Both the position numbers and the translations under genes were made by a program. Positions 1-9,185 of a stretch of 64,000 bases of DNA are shown here, one piece after another. The DNA comes from an uncultured Tenacibaculum sp. (GTDB taxonomy: Bacteria > Bacteroidota > Bacteroidia > Flavobacteriales > Flavobacteriaceae). The DNA is taken from the NCBI GenBank assembly GCA_947493285.1, contig CANLQH010000002.1, forward strand, positions 248,001 through 312,000, written 5' to 3'. Position 1 is the stretch's first letter. Every line of letters starts with the position of its first letter. The notes under the pieces are model-generated. The model was not told the origin of the DNA, ran no database searches, and was given only the letters and a program-made list of their open reading frames with translations.

Positions 1-2
1 TT

Positions 3-344
3 ATTGATTGTGGGGGTACTATAAGAAATGAAGAAGTTGTAAACTTCCAATTATGGGAAGCGAATGATTACGATCACAGGTTACATCCTGAAAAACTGGT
101 TCACATTATTGAGTTATCAGAAAAAGTATTAGATATTCCAGACTTAAATATTGAAGTTGAATACCAAGGAAGTACAATTGGTAAATACGGGTTAGATTTT
201 GATGGAAAAAACTTTTTATTAACCACCAAACAAACTGATTGTTTAGCAAAATCTGAATGTGGAATTCCTTCTGAGAAACCTAGAGTAAAATTATCAGATT
301 TACAAACTCAAACTGCTTGCACTCCGAACTCAGGATGTTGTTAA
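3..344 (+). CDS. DUF6428-like protein, 5'-truncated by window edge, Cys-rich C-terminus (..CTPNSGCC)
   Basis: Open frame from base 3 to TAA at 342-344: IDCGGTIRNEEVVNFQLWEANDYDHRLHPEKL...; lies directly upstream of an ArsC-like phosphatase, as in Bacteroidota ars operons. Confidence 0.7.
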   Translation: MDCGGTIRNEEVVNFQLWEANDYDHRLHPEKLVHIIELSEKVLDIPDLNIEVEYQGSTIGKYGLDFDGKNFLLTTKQTDCLAKSECGIPSEKPRVKLSDLQTQTACTPNSGCC

Positions 345-355
345 AAACTAAAAGA

Positions 356-982
356 ATGGAAGTAACAAAAACAACAGTCTTTTCTCAAATAGAGGAAACT
401 ATTGCAAACTTATCTATAAACATTACTGAAGACAGGAAAAAAGTACTACAACCTTTAATAGATCATATTCAGAATGGTGTAAATAATAAAGAACTGATAA
501 ACCTTAACTTTATTTGCACACATAATTCTAGAAGAAGTCATTTATCACAAATATGGGCGCAAACCTTGGCTCATTATATAAATGTACCAAATGTTTATTG
601 TTATTCTGGTGGAACGGAAGCAACTGCAATGAATATAAATGTAGTTGAGACACTCATTCAACAAGGTTTTAAAACTCAAAGTTTATCAGAAACAGCTAAT
701 CCTATTTATGCGGTAAAGTTTTCGGAAAATAACCAACCTATCATTGGTTTTTCAAAAAAGTATGACAATGAATTTAACCCAGAAAATGATTTCTGTGCTA
801 TCATGACTTGTTCTCAAGCAGATGAAGGATGTCCTTTTATTGCTGGAGCTAATAAGAGAGTTCCAATTACTTATGAAGACCCAAAAGTATTTGACAATAC
901 ACCATTAGGGAAAGAAAAATATGCTGAGCGAAGTTTAGAAATAGCTTCTGAAATGCTATACGTTTTTAAATCTATTAAATAG
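356..982 (+). CDS. Low-MW protein-tyrosine-phosphatase / arsenate reductase-like protein
   Basis: CX5R loop motif CTHNSRRS; likely start is the ATG at 356 (MEVTKTT), not 317, because 317 lies inside the upstream gene. Confidence 0.8.
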   Translation: MEVTKTTVFSQIEETIANLSINITEDRKKVLQPLIDHIQNGVNNKELINLNFICTHNSRRSHLSQIWAQTLAHYINVPNVYCYSGGTEATAMNINVVETLIQQGFKTQSLSETANPIYAVKFSENNQPIIGFSKKYDNEFNPENDFCAIMTCSQADEGCPFIAGANKRVPITYEDPKVFDNTPLGKEKYAERSLEIASEMLYVFKSIK

Positions 983-1033
983 CCTCGGGCTATTTAATAG
1001 ATTTATATTTTTTTAGTAAGTGTACATACCAAA

Positions 1034-1684
1034 CTACCCTTTATATTTCATTGGTAAATGCACCACTTTTTTAGTTTCGAAGAAATCTTCTTCATAAAAA
1101 CTTGGTAAATCATAAATAGTAGCAGAAGTATATTTTGCTAATTCTTCAGACAAATCTCCTCCTTTTAAATACAGAATACCGTTTTTTAAATCGTGGTTTT
1201 GCTTTTTTGCAATTTTACCTTTATTCCAACGAACAAAAGTTTCCATTTGTGCAACTGCTCTACTTACAATAAAGTCGTACGTATCTTTTACTTCTTCAAC
1301 ACGACCGTGCGTAGTTTTTACATTTTCTAACCCTAATCCTTCGGCTACTTCATTTACAACTTTTATCTTCTTACCTATAGAATCAACTAAATGAAATTGT
1401 ACTTCAGGAAATAAAATTGCCAACGGAATTCCAGGAAAACCTCCACCTGTACCAACATCCATTACTTTAGCTCCAGATTTAAATTCCATCACTTTAGCAA
1501 TACCTAAAGAATGTAATACATGTCGTAAGTATAACTCATCTATATCCTTACGAGAAACCACATTAATTTTCAAGTTCCAATCTTTATACAGTTCTTGTAA
1601 TTTAGAGAACTGTTCAATTTGAGTTTCCGTTAAATTCGGAAAGTATTTAAGTATGATTTCCATAAAATTGTTAGTAAGCTGCAA
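1034..1684 (-). CDS. rsmG: 16S rRNA (guanine527-N7)-methyltransferase RsmG (GidB)
   Basis: RHVLHSLGIAKVMEFKSGAKVMDVGTGGGFPGIPLAILFPEVQFHLVDSIGKK typical of RsmG. Confidence 0.95.
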   Translation of the reverse strand: MQLTNNFMEIILKYFPNLTETQIEQFSKLQELYKDWNLKINVVSRKDIDELYLRHVLHSLGIAKVMEFKSGAKVMDVGTGGGFPGIPLAILFPEVQFHLVDSIGKKIKVVNEVAEGLGLENVKTTHGRVEEVKDTYDFIVSRAVAQMETFVRWNKGKIAKKQNHDLKNGILYLKGGDLSEELAKYTSATIYDLPSFYEEDFFETKKVVHLPMKYKG

Positions 1685-1783
1685 AAATAGTTAAATGTTA
1701 ACAAACAATTCCTAACAAAAACTGACGTTTATCATAAAAAGCAACCGTAAAAAGTATATTTTTGCCGTTCAAATAAACAACAA

Positions 1784-2875
1784 ATGAAGACAATTAACTT
1801 CTCAAGAATAGATAACGCTAAGTTTTTTAGAACTCTAAACAAGCGCGTTAATACATATTTTAAAGAAAATAACATTAATCGTACTGGTAACTGGAAGCTA
1901 TATTCTAAAGCCATTATTATGTTTGCTATATTTTTAGTTCCATTCATCTTAATTTTAACTGTTGACATGTCTCAATGGATTAAATTAGCACTTACTGTTT
2001 TAATGGGTGTTGGTATGGCTGGAGTTGGAATGAATGTTATGCATGATGCGAACCATGAATCTTTTTCAAAAAGAAAATGGGTAAACAAATTAATGGGGAG
2101 CAGCATTTATATTTTAGCTGGTAACGTATACAACTGGAAAGTACAGCATAATGTATTACACCATACATATACCAATATTCAAGAACATGATGAAGATATT
2201 GATGCTGGGAGAATTATTCGTTTTTCTAAACACGCACAATGGTTATGGATTCATAAATTTCAAAAATATTATTCGATATTCTTATACGGTTTACTAACTA
2301 TAAACTGGGCAATTACTACCGATTTTAAACAAATGCACACCTATTTAAAAAGAAAGTTGTCATATGGTGAATTTCCAAATCCTGCAACAGAATGGACAAA
2401 ATTGGTTATTTCTAAAGTAGCTTACTATGCACTTTGGATTGTTTTACCAATTGCAGTTATGAATATTGCTTGGTGGAAAGTTTTAATCGGATTTTTTGTT
2501 ATGCATTACACAGCAGGAATCATTTTAAGTGTTGTTTTTCAATTAGCGCATATTGTACCAAAAACAGAAATGCCATTACCAGATAAAGATGGTAACATGA
2601 AAAATACTTGGGCAATACACCAATTATACACAACTTCTAATTTCGCACCAAAAAATTGGTTAGTTAACTTTTATACTGGTGGATTAAATCATCAAGTAGA
2701 ACATCATATTTTTCCACATATTTCTCATGTTCACTACGATAAATTAGCGAAGATTGTTAAAGAAACTGCTAAGGAGTTCAATTTACCTTATCATGAATAT
2801 CAAACAACTAGAAGAGCTATTATCGAACACTTTAAGCATTTAGCTGAATTAGGGAAAAAACCTCAACTAGCGTAA
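1784..2875 (+). CDS. Fatty acid desaturase (acyl-CoA/acyl-lipid)
   Basis: His boxes HDANHE, HNVLHH, HQVEHH; multiple TM segments. Confidence 0.93.
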   Translation: MKTINFSRIDNAKFFRTLNKRVNTYFKENNINRTGNWKLYSKAIIMFAIFLVPFILILTVDMSQWIKLALTVLMGVGMAGVGMNVMHDANHESFSKRKWVNKLMGSSIYILAGNVYNWKVQHNVLHHTYTNIQEHDEDIDAGRIIRFSKHAQWLWIHKFQKYYSIFLYGLLTINWAITTDFKQMHTYLKRKLSYGEFPNPATEWTKLVISKVAYYALWIVLPIAVMNIAWWKVLIGFFVMHYTAGIILSVVFQLAHIVPKTEMPLPDKDGNMKNTWAIHQLYTTSNFAPKNWLVNFYTGGLNHQVEHHIFPHISHVHYDKLAKIVKETAKEFNLPYHEYQTTRRAIIEHFKHLAELGKKPQLA

Positions 2876-2901
2876 ACAACAACACACTATACAACACACA
2901 A

Positions 2902-4089
2902 ATGTCACAACAATTATCAGACAGAATTAACAGTTTACCTGTTTCACAAACTTTAGCTATGGCAGCTAAAGCAAGAGAATTAAAAGCAGAAGGTAGAGAC
3001 ATTATTAGTTTAAGTTTAGGAGAACCAGATTTTAACACTCCTGATTTCATTAAAGATGCCGCTATCGAAGCAATTAATCAAAATTATAATTCTTATACTC
3101 CTGTTGATGGATATGTAGAATTAAAAGAAGCTATTTGCGAAAAGTTTAAGCGCGATAATAACTTAACGTATGCTCCAAATCAAATTGTTGTTTCAACAGG
3201 TGCAAAACAATCAATTGCAAATGTTGCACAAGTTTTATTAAACCCAGGTGATGAAATTTTATTGCCTGCACCGTACTGGGTAAGTTATTCTGCTATTGCA
3301 ACTTTATGTGAAGCTAAATACGTAGAAATTCCTTCATCAATTGATAGTGATTTTAAAATCACTCCTGAGCAATTAGAAGCTGCAATTACGCCTAAAACAA
3401 AAATGATTTTCTTCAACTCACCGAATAACCCAAGCGGATCTATTTATAGTGAAGAAGAATACAGAGCATTAGCTAAAGTTTTAGAAAAACACCCAAATAT
3501 TTATATTTTATCAGACGAAATTTACGAGCACATTAACTACGGTACAAAACCGTTTAGTTTTGCTGCTATCGAAAGCATGTACGATCGTACCATTACTGTA
3601 AACGGATTAGCAAAAGCATTTGCGATGACAGGTTGGAGAATTGGTTTTATTGGTGCTCCACAATGGATTGCTAAAGCTTGTACTAAAATGCAAGGTCAAA
3701 TTACATCTGGAACCAATTGTATCGCACAACGTGCTGCAATTACTGCTGTAAAAGCAACTCCTGAAAAAGTACAATACATGGTTGATGAGTTTAAAACTCG
3801 TAGAAACCTTGTTTTAGATTTATTAGGAAAAATTGATGGATTCAAATTAAATGTACCAGAAGGTGCTTTTTATATTTTTCCAGACATCTCTGCTTTTTTC
3901 GGAAAAACAATTAAAGGCAAAGAAATTAAAAACGCTAACGATTTTTCTATGCTTTTATTAGAAGAAGCAAACGTAGCTACAGTTACTGGTGAAGCTTTTG
4001 GGGCTCCAGATTGTATTCGTATGTCTTACGCAGCTTCTGAATTGCAATTACGTGAAGCTATTAAAAGAATAAAAGAAGTTTTAAGTTAG
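2902..4089 (+). CDS. PLP-dependent class I/II aminotransferase (aspartate aminotransferase-like)
   Basis: NSPNNPSGSIYS, SDEIYE, GLAKAFAMTGWRIGF motifs. Confidence 0.93.
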   Translation: MSQQLSDRINSLPVSQTLAMAAKARELKAEGRDIISLSLGEPDFNTPDFIKDAAIEAINQNYNSYTPVDGYVELKEAICEKFKRDNNLTYAPNQIVVSTGAKQSIANVAQVLLNPGDEILLPAPYWVSYSAIATLCEAKYVEIPSSIDSDFKITPEQLEAAITPKTKMIFFNSPNNPSGSIYSEEEYRALAKVLEKHPNIYILSDEIYEHINYGTKPFSFAAIESMYDRTITVNGLAKAFAMTGWRIGFIGAPQWIAKACTKMQGQITSGTNCIAQRAAITAVKATPEKVQYMVDEFKTRRNLVLDLLGKIDGFKLNVPEGAFYIFPDISAFFGKTIKGKEIKNANDFSMLLLEEANVATVTGEAFGAPDCIRMSYAASELQLREAIKRIKEVLS

Positions 4090-4110
4090 ATTTAAAACTG
4101 ACTGCATACC

Positions 4111-4141
4111 AAAACTCACTGTATATTCAGTGAGTTTTTTG
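4111..4141 (+). terminator. Rho-independent terminator of aminotransferase gene
   Basis: AAAACTCACTG-TATATT-CAGTGAGTTTT followed by T tract. Confidence 0.8.
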
Positions 4142-4143
4142 TT

Positions 4144-4359
4144 TTAAAAAACTATTGCAACTAATACTAATGCAAACATTGAAACTTTTAAGATAGTACC
4201 TGTTTCACTATATATTTTCGAGCTATCCTTTTTTAAGCGACTCTTTACTCTTGATAAAGATTGGGCTTTTATTGACAGAATACTCTGACGGATTTCTTGT
4301 TTATAACTTGATGTTAAAATTCCTCTTTCTAAAACTAAATTATTTGCTGTTGATTTCAT
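4144..4359 (-). CDS. Small hypothetical protein with C-terminal TM helix
   Basis: 71 aa ORF in an otherwise empty gap; hydrophobic C-terminus ILKVSMFALVLVAIVF. Confidence 0.55.
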   Translation of the reverse strand: MKSTANNLVLERGILTSSYKQEIRQSILSIKAQSLSRVKSRLKKDSSKIYSETGTILKVSMFALVLVAIVF

Positions 4360-4573
4360 GATTATTGGTTTAATTGATTACATCTATTCGACGGCTATCA
4401 ATAAAAAATGTTACATCATTTTTAAGATGCAACACACAATAAATCAATTAAAAAAACATAATAAATTAATCAATAACACAGTAAAATCAGTTTACTGAAA
4501 TCGGTTAAAAAATCGAAAACACAACTCATTTTTATCGTAAATTTTAACAATTTTTAACTAAAAAAAGCCAGAT

Positions 4574-5056
4574 TTAAAACGGCACTTTAATCAACTTTTT
4601 ACGCTTTTTCTTCTTTAGTTTTTTTAAATACAATACTTTTTTATCATAATCGATAAATGCTTTTCCATCTTCTAAAATATCTGCACCTATAATTCCATCA
4701 ACTTTTTCGGCATCATGTTGTTTTAGTGCAGTATTTACATGTGACAAATCAAACAACACTAAATTACATTGATTAGTAGACCATTTACCAATTTTTAAAG
4801 AATTATTCTCAGATTTTTGAGTTTCCATATCAGTAGCTCCTGCTCCAGCAGCTTTTACTTCACTTTCTTCCGAAATCAACTTAAAGTGTTCAATTAAATC
4901 TAAACCCACACAAGAATTCGATGCACCAGTATCTAAAATAAACTTTCCTTTTACTCCATTAATCTCTGCATTTAATTCTAAATGATTTGTTATGATCTTT
5001 TTAAGTTTTATTTTTATGTACTTCTTTTTTCGTAATACTTTTTTCAAACTTGCCAT
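4574..5056 (-). CDS. Retropepsin-like aspartic protease domain protein
   Basis: FILDTGASNSCVGLDLI (DTGAS active-site motif) and IDGIIGADIL flap/second motif. Confidence 0.8.
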   Translation of the reverse strand: MASLKKVLRKKKYIKIKLKKIITNHLELNAEINGVKGKFILDTGASNSCVGLDLIEHFKLISEESEVKAAGAGATDMETQKSENNSLKIGKWSTNQCNLVLFDLSHVNTALKQHDAEKVDGIIGADILEDGKAFIDYDKKVLYLKKLKKKKRKKLIKVPF

Positions 5057-5071
5057 TTCTCGTACTTTTGC

Positions 5072-5091
5072 TTGCTGTAAATATACAGCAA
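5072..5091. promoter_or_regulatory. 8-bp inverted repeat in the tatD leader
   Basis: TTGCTGTA-AATA-TACAGCAA between a TACTTTTG box (5063-5070) and the ATG at 5095. Confidence 0.4.
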
Positions 5092-5094
5092 TTA

Positions 5095-5859
5095 ATGATT
5101 ACAGATACCCACACACATCTATACTCAGAGCAGTTTGATGAAGATAGAAATGAAATGATGCAACGAGCTAAAGAAGCAGGAGTTCAACGTTTTTTTATTC
5201 CAGCAATCGATAGTTCATATACGAATCGCATGTTAGATTTAGAAAAAAACTATCCGAATGATGTGTTTTTAATGATGGGCTTACACCCTACTTCTGTTAA
5301 AGAAAATTACAAAGAAGAATTGGCTCATGTAAAAGAATGGATCGATAAACGTAATTTTTATGCCATTGGCGAAATTGGAATCGATTTATACTGGGATAAA
5401 ACATTTTTACCGCAACAGCAAGAAGCTTTTAGAACTCAAATACAATGGGCTAAAGAAAAAAAACTACCAATTGTAATTCATTGTCGTGACGCTTTTGATG
5501 AGATTTTTGAAGTACTAGAAACTGAAAAAAGTGATGATTTATTCGGAATTTTTCACTGTTTTACCGGAACTTTAGAACAAGCTAAAAAAGCAATTTCTTA
5601 TAATATGAAATTAGGAATTGGTGGAGTTGCTACTTTTAAAAATGGTAAGATTGATAAATTTTTAAACGAAATAAACATTAAACATATTGTTTTAGAAACT
5701 GATTCGCCATATTTAGCTCCTACACCATATAGAGGAAAGCGTAATGAAAGTTCTTACATAACCAATGTGATAGATAAATTAGTTGATATTTATGGTTTAA
5801 CTTTCGAAGAAATTTCGGAAATTACTACTCAGAATTCTAAGGCTGTTTTTGGAATTTAA
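5095..5859 (+). CDS. tatD: TatD family metal-dependent hydrolase
   Basis: ITDTHTHLYS, GEIGIDLYWD, HCRDAFDE, LETDSPYLAPTPYRGKRNE; start taken at internal Met (5095). Confidence 0.92.
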   Translation: MITDTHTHLYSEQFDEDRNEMMQRAKEAGVQRFFIPAIDSSYTNRMLDLEKNYPNDVFLMMGLHPTSVKENYKEELAHVKEWIDKRNFYAIGEIGIDLYWDKTFLPQQQEAFRTQIQWAKEKKLPIVIHCRDAFDEIFEVLETEKSDDLFGIFHCFTGTLEQAKKAISYNMKLGIGGVATFKNGKIDKFLNEINIKHIVLETDSPYLAPTPYRGKRNESSYITNVIDKLVDIYGLTFEEISEITTQNSKAVFGI

Positions 5860-5871
5860 ATTGATTCTTAT

Positions 5872-6972
5872 ATGCGTAAAACATTCTTCTTTTATATTCT
5901 TTTTCTATCAACTGTAGTATTGAGTTTTGGGCAACAAAAACAATTCAATCTACAAGATTTTTATGATTACAATCCTATATTAGAACATAAAGTTGATGTC
6001 ATTTTTCAATCTTTAACAGATTCTGAAAGAGTAGCTCAAATGATTGTAACCTCAGCTGGTGAATTAGGCAAACCAAATGATGTTGTAAAAAAATTGGTAA
6101 AAGAAAATAAAGTTGGAGGAGTTATTTATTTAAAAGGAACTAAAGAGAGTCATAAAAACTTAATATCCGAGCTTAATAAAATTGCTATTCAAAACAATCA
6201 GCTACCGCTTTTACACAGTATGGATGCTGAACCTGGTTTATTAAAAGGTAGAATAAAAGGTTCCCAACAACTTCCTGACGCTATCGAAATTAAAACTGTA
6301 AAGGAATGTGATAGTGTTACCAAAATAATTAATCGGGAATTACTTAATATAGGGGTACGTCAAAATTTTGCTCCTGTTGTTGATATCAGTCCAAATAACG
6401 AAGCTATTAAAAGCAGAAGTTTTGGAAACGATAAAAACAACGTTATTCAGTTAAGTAAAACATTTATTAAAACCACTCAAGAAGAGCAAATAATAGCTAC
6501 AGCTAAACATTTCCCTGGTCATGGACTCGTAAAAGGAGATACACATAAACAGTCGGTTTATATTGATGGAGCTTTACAAGAACTTGACATTTATAAACCA
6601 CTCATAAATTCTGGGGTTTTATCTATTATGGTAGCGCATATCACTGTAAAAAACAACGATAAATATTCTACTAACGGATTACCAGCTAGTTGTTCTAGAA
6701 ATATTGTTACCGATTTATTAAAGAATAAACTAAATTTTAAAGGCTTAGTTATTACAGATGCTATGAATATTATGAAGGCTGTTACTATTATTAAGGACGC
6801 TCCTTTACAAGCCTCAAAAGCTGGATGTGACATGATTTTAATGCCAGTTGATGAAACTAATACAAGAGATCAGATTTTGGCAGCAATGAATTCAGATGAG
6901 GCCTTTAAACAGCAAGTATATCAATCTATTAAAAAGATTATAAGACTAAAAATTTGTCTTGATTTATTATAA
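5872..6972 (+). CDS. Glycoside hydrolase family 3 protein (beta-N-acetylhexosaminidase-like)
   Basis: KHFPGHGLVKGDTH and LVITDAMNIMKA nucleophile region; signal peptide. Confidence 0.85.
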   Translation: MRKTFFFYILFLSTVVLSFGQQKQFNLQDFYDYNPILEHKVDVIFQSLTDSERVAQMIVTSAGELGKPNDVVKKLVKENKVGGVIYLKGTKESHKNLISELNKIAIQNNQLPLLHSMDAEPGLLKGRIKGSQQLPDAIEIKTVKECDSVTKIINRELLNIGVRQNFAPVVDISPNNEAIKSRSFGNDKNNVIQLSKTFIKTTQEEQIIATAKHFPGHGLVKGDTHKQSVYIDGALQELDIYKPLINSGVLSIMVAHITVKNNDKYSTNGLPASCSRNIVTDLLKNKLNFKGLVITDAMNIMKAVTIIKDAPLQASKAGCDMILMPVDETNTRDQILAAMNSDEAFKQQVYQSIKKIIRLKICLDLL

Positions 6973-6981
6973 ACGACTACT

Positions 6982-7461
6982 TTGGATTTAGTAACAGCAT
7001 ATTATAAAACCCCAATAGGAACTGCAAAAATTGTGGGTGACGAAAATGGAATTCAATCCGTTTCTGTTTTAGATGATGCTATCGAAACTTCAACGGATAT
7101 TCCTACTTGTTTAAAAGATTGCGTGAATCAACTAGAAGAATATTTCTTAGGTACTAGAAAAGAGTTTGATTTAAAATTAAATCCACAAGGAACAGATTTT
7201 CAACAATCCGTTTGGAAAGAATTATTAAATATCTCCTTTGGAAAAAGTAGAACCTATTTAGAGCAAACCAAACAACTTGGAGACCCAAAAGCAATTCGTG
7301 CAGTAGCTTCGGCTAATGGTAAAAATCCTATTTGGATTATCATTCCGTGTCATCGTGTTATTGGGTCAGACGGTTCATTAACTGGATATGCTGGTGGTGT
7401 TTGGCGAAAAAAATGGCTACTAGAGCACGAAAATGGTAGTAAGCAACAAAGCTTATTTTAA
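6982..7461 (+). CDS. ogt: Methylated-DNA--protein-cysteine methyltransferase
   Basis: IIPCHRVIGSDGSLTGYAGG active-site motif; TTG start. Confidence 0.93.
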   Translation: MDLVTAYYKTPIGTAKIVGDENGIQSVSVLDDAIETSTDIPTCLKDCVNQLEEYFLGTRKEFDLKLNPQGTDFQQSVWKELLNISFGKSRTYLEQTKQLGDPKAIRAVASANGKNPIWIIIPCHRVIGSDGSLTGYAGGVWRKKWLLEHENGSKQQSLF

Positions 7462-7469
7462 TTACTTAA

Positions 7470-7826
7470 CTAAGTTTTTAATAAATTTAGTTTTTCAACA
7501 AGAAAAAGAGGCAAAGACTGTAACTTATAAGTTAAGACAACTGTTGGTTTTAGATTAGTGGGTACTCCATATTGAAATTTAATCATAAATTCAGACTCTA
7601 AAAATTCAAATATTTTATCTTCACATTTTATTTCTCCTTCAGACCAATTATTCCAAGCAAATAATATTTTTTTAAATCCTTTTCTTAAAATCCAAAAGTC
7701 TTCATCTATTCCAGCGTCAAACCCATAATATTTTGAGGTTACTACCCAACCTCTACTTCTTAATTTGCAAATAATTTCTCTCCATCTTTTAGTTTCAATA
7801 TTTATAGCTGTTTTTCTCAAAATCAA
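7470..7826 (-). CDS. Hypothetical protein
   Basis: 118 aa ORF fills the intergenic space; no recognised motif. Confidence 0.5.
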   Translation of the reverse strand: MILRKTAINIETKRWREIICKLRSRGWVVTSKYYGFDAGIDEDFWILRKGFKKILFAWNNWSEGEIKCEDKIFEFLESEFMIKFQYGVPTNLKPTVVLTYKLQSLPLFLVEKLNLLKT

Positions 7827-7852
7827 TCTAATTAATTCTTAATTTTCTTAAA

Positions 7853-8305
7853 CTAATTCAAATTTCGTTTTTCAATAAAAAATTTCTTCATTAAAAAACT
7901 ACATTCCTCTTCTAAAACTCCTGAAACAACTTTAGTTTTAGGATGTAATTTAGTTTGCAATACGCTAAAGCCTAATTTCTGTTCATTTGCTCCATATACT
8001 ATTTTACCTATCTGTGTCCAATAACTTGCTCCTGCGCACATCTGGCAAGGTTCTAATGTAACATATAGCGTACAATCTTTTAAATATTTACCTCCTAAAA
8101 AATCTGCAGCAGCTGTAAAAGCTTGCATCTCTGCATGTGCTGTTACATCATTTAATAACTCTGTTAAATTATGTGCTCTTGCAATTATTTGATCTTTAAA
8201 AACGATGATTGCGCCTACCGGAACTTCTCCTTTATCAAAAGCAATTTGAGCCTCTTGCAAAGCTTTTTTCATAAAGTAAGTATCATCAAAAGGATTTATT
8301 TCCAT
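7853..8305 (-). CDS. tadA: tRNA-specific adenosine deaminase TadA-like (nucleoside deaminase)
   Basis: HAEMQAF and LEPCQMCAGA zinc motifs. Confidence 0.9.
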   Translation of the reverse strand: MEINPFDDTYFMKKALQEAQIAFDKGEVPVGAIIVFKDQIIARAHNLTELLNDVTAHAEMQAFTAAADFLGGKYLKDCTLYVTLEPCQMCAGASYWTQIGKIVYGANEQKLGFSVLQTKLHPKTKVVSGVLEEECSFLMKKFFIEKRNLN

Positions 8306-8367
8306 AGTGTTGAAAGCGTTTTAAACAAAAGTACCTCAAATTAGTTATTTTTACCAAAAATTACGAT

Positions 8368-9129
8368 TTGATTTCAATCAACACATCTGAAAATAAGAAA
8401 ATCTATTTTGCTTCCGATCAGCATTTAGGAGCGCCAACTCCAGAAGCTAGTTTTCCGCGTGAACAAAAGTTTGTGCAATGGCTAAATGAGGTGAAAAAAA
8501 ATGCCGAGGCTATTTTTTTATTAGGTGATTTATTCGATTTTTGGTTTGAATACAAAACAGTTGTTCCGAAAGGTTTTGTAAGGGTTTTAGGGAAACTTGC
8601 CGAAATTAAAGATAGTGGAATTCCTATTTATTTTTTTGTAGGAAATCACGATTTATGGATGTCTGATTATTTTGAAAAAGAATTGAATATTCCTGTATAT
8701 CATACTCCTCAAGAATTTAAAATTGATGATAAAATATTATTAATCGGTCATGGAGATGGATTAGGACCTGAAGACAAAGGCTATAAACGAATGAAAAAGG
8801 TTTTTACGTTTAAACCTTTTCAATGGATGTTTAGATGGCTACATCCGGATTTAGGAGTTCGTTTAGGGCAGTATATGTCAGTTAAAAACAAACTTATTTC
8901 TGGTGATGAAGATGCAAAGTTTTTAGGTGAAGAAAATGAGTGGCTAGTGCAATATTGTAAGCGAAAATTAGAAACAAAACATTATGATTATTTTGTTTTT
9001 GGACATCGTCATTTACCATTAGAAATTAAACTACAAGAAAATAGTGAATACATAAATACTGGTGATTGGGTAAAATACTTTACCTATGGTGTTTTTGAAG
9101 AAAACAAACTTAGATTAAAAGAATATTAA
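8368..9129 (+). CDS. lpxH: UDP-2,3-diacylglucosamine diphosphatase-like metallophosphoesterase
   Basis: ASDQHLGAP, LLGDLFDFWFE, GNHD, GHGDG, FGHRH motifs; TTG start. Confidence 0.85.
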   Translation: MISINTSENKKIYFASDQHLGAPTPEASFPREQKFVQWLNEVKKNAEAIFLLGDLFDFWFEYKTVVPKGFVRVLGKLAEIKDSGIPIYFFVGNHDLWMSDYFEKELNIPVYHTPQEFKIDDKILLIGHGDGLGPEDKGYKRMKKVFTFKPFQWMFRWLHPDLGVRLGQYMSVKNKLISGDEDAKFLGEENEWLVQYCKRKLETKHYDYFVFGHRHLPLEIKLQENSEYINTGDWVKYFTYGVFEENKLRLKEY

Positions 9130-9135
9130 AAAAAT

Positions 9136-9170
9136 AAAAAAGGCGATGAGATTTCATCGCCTTTTTTATT
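9136..9170. terminator. Bidirectional terminator between convergent genes
   Basis: AAAAAGGCGATGA...TCATCGCCTTTTTT. Confidence 0.85.
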
Positions 9171-9185
9171 TAGAAATATTAATTT

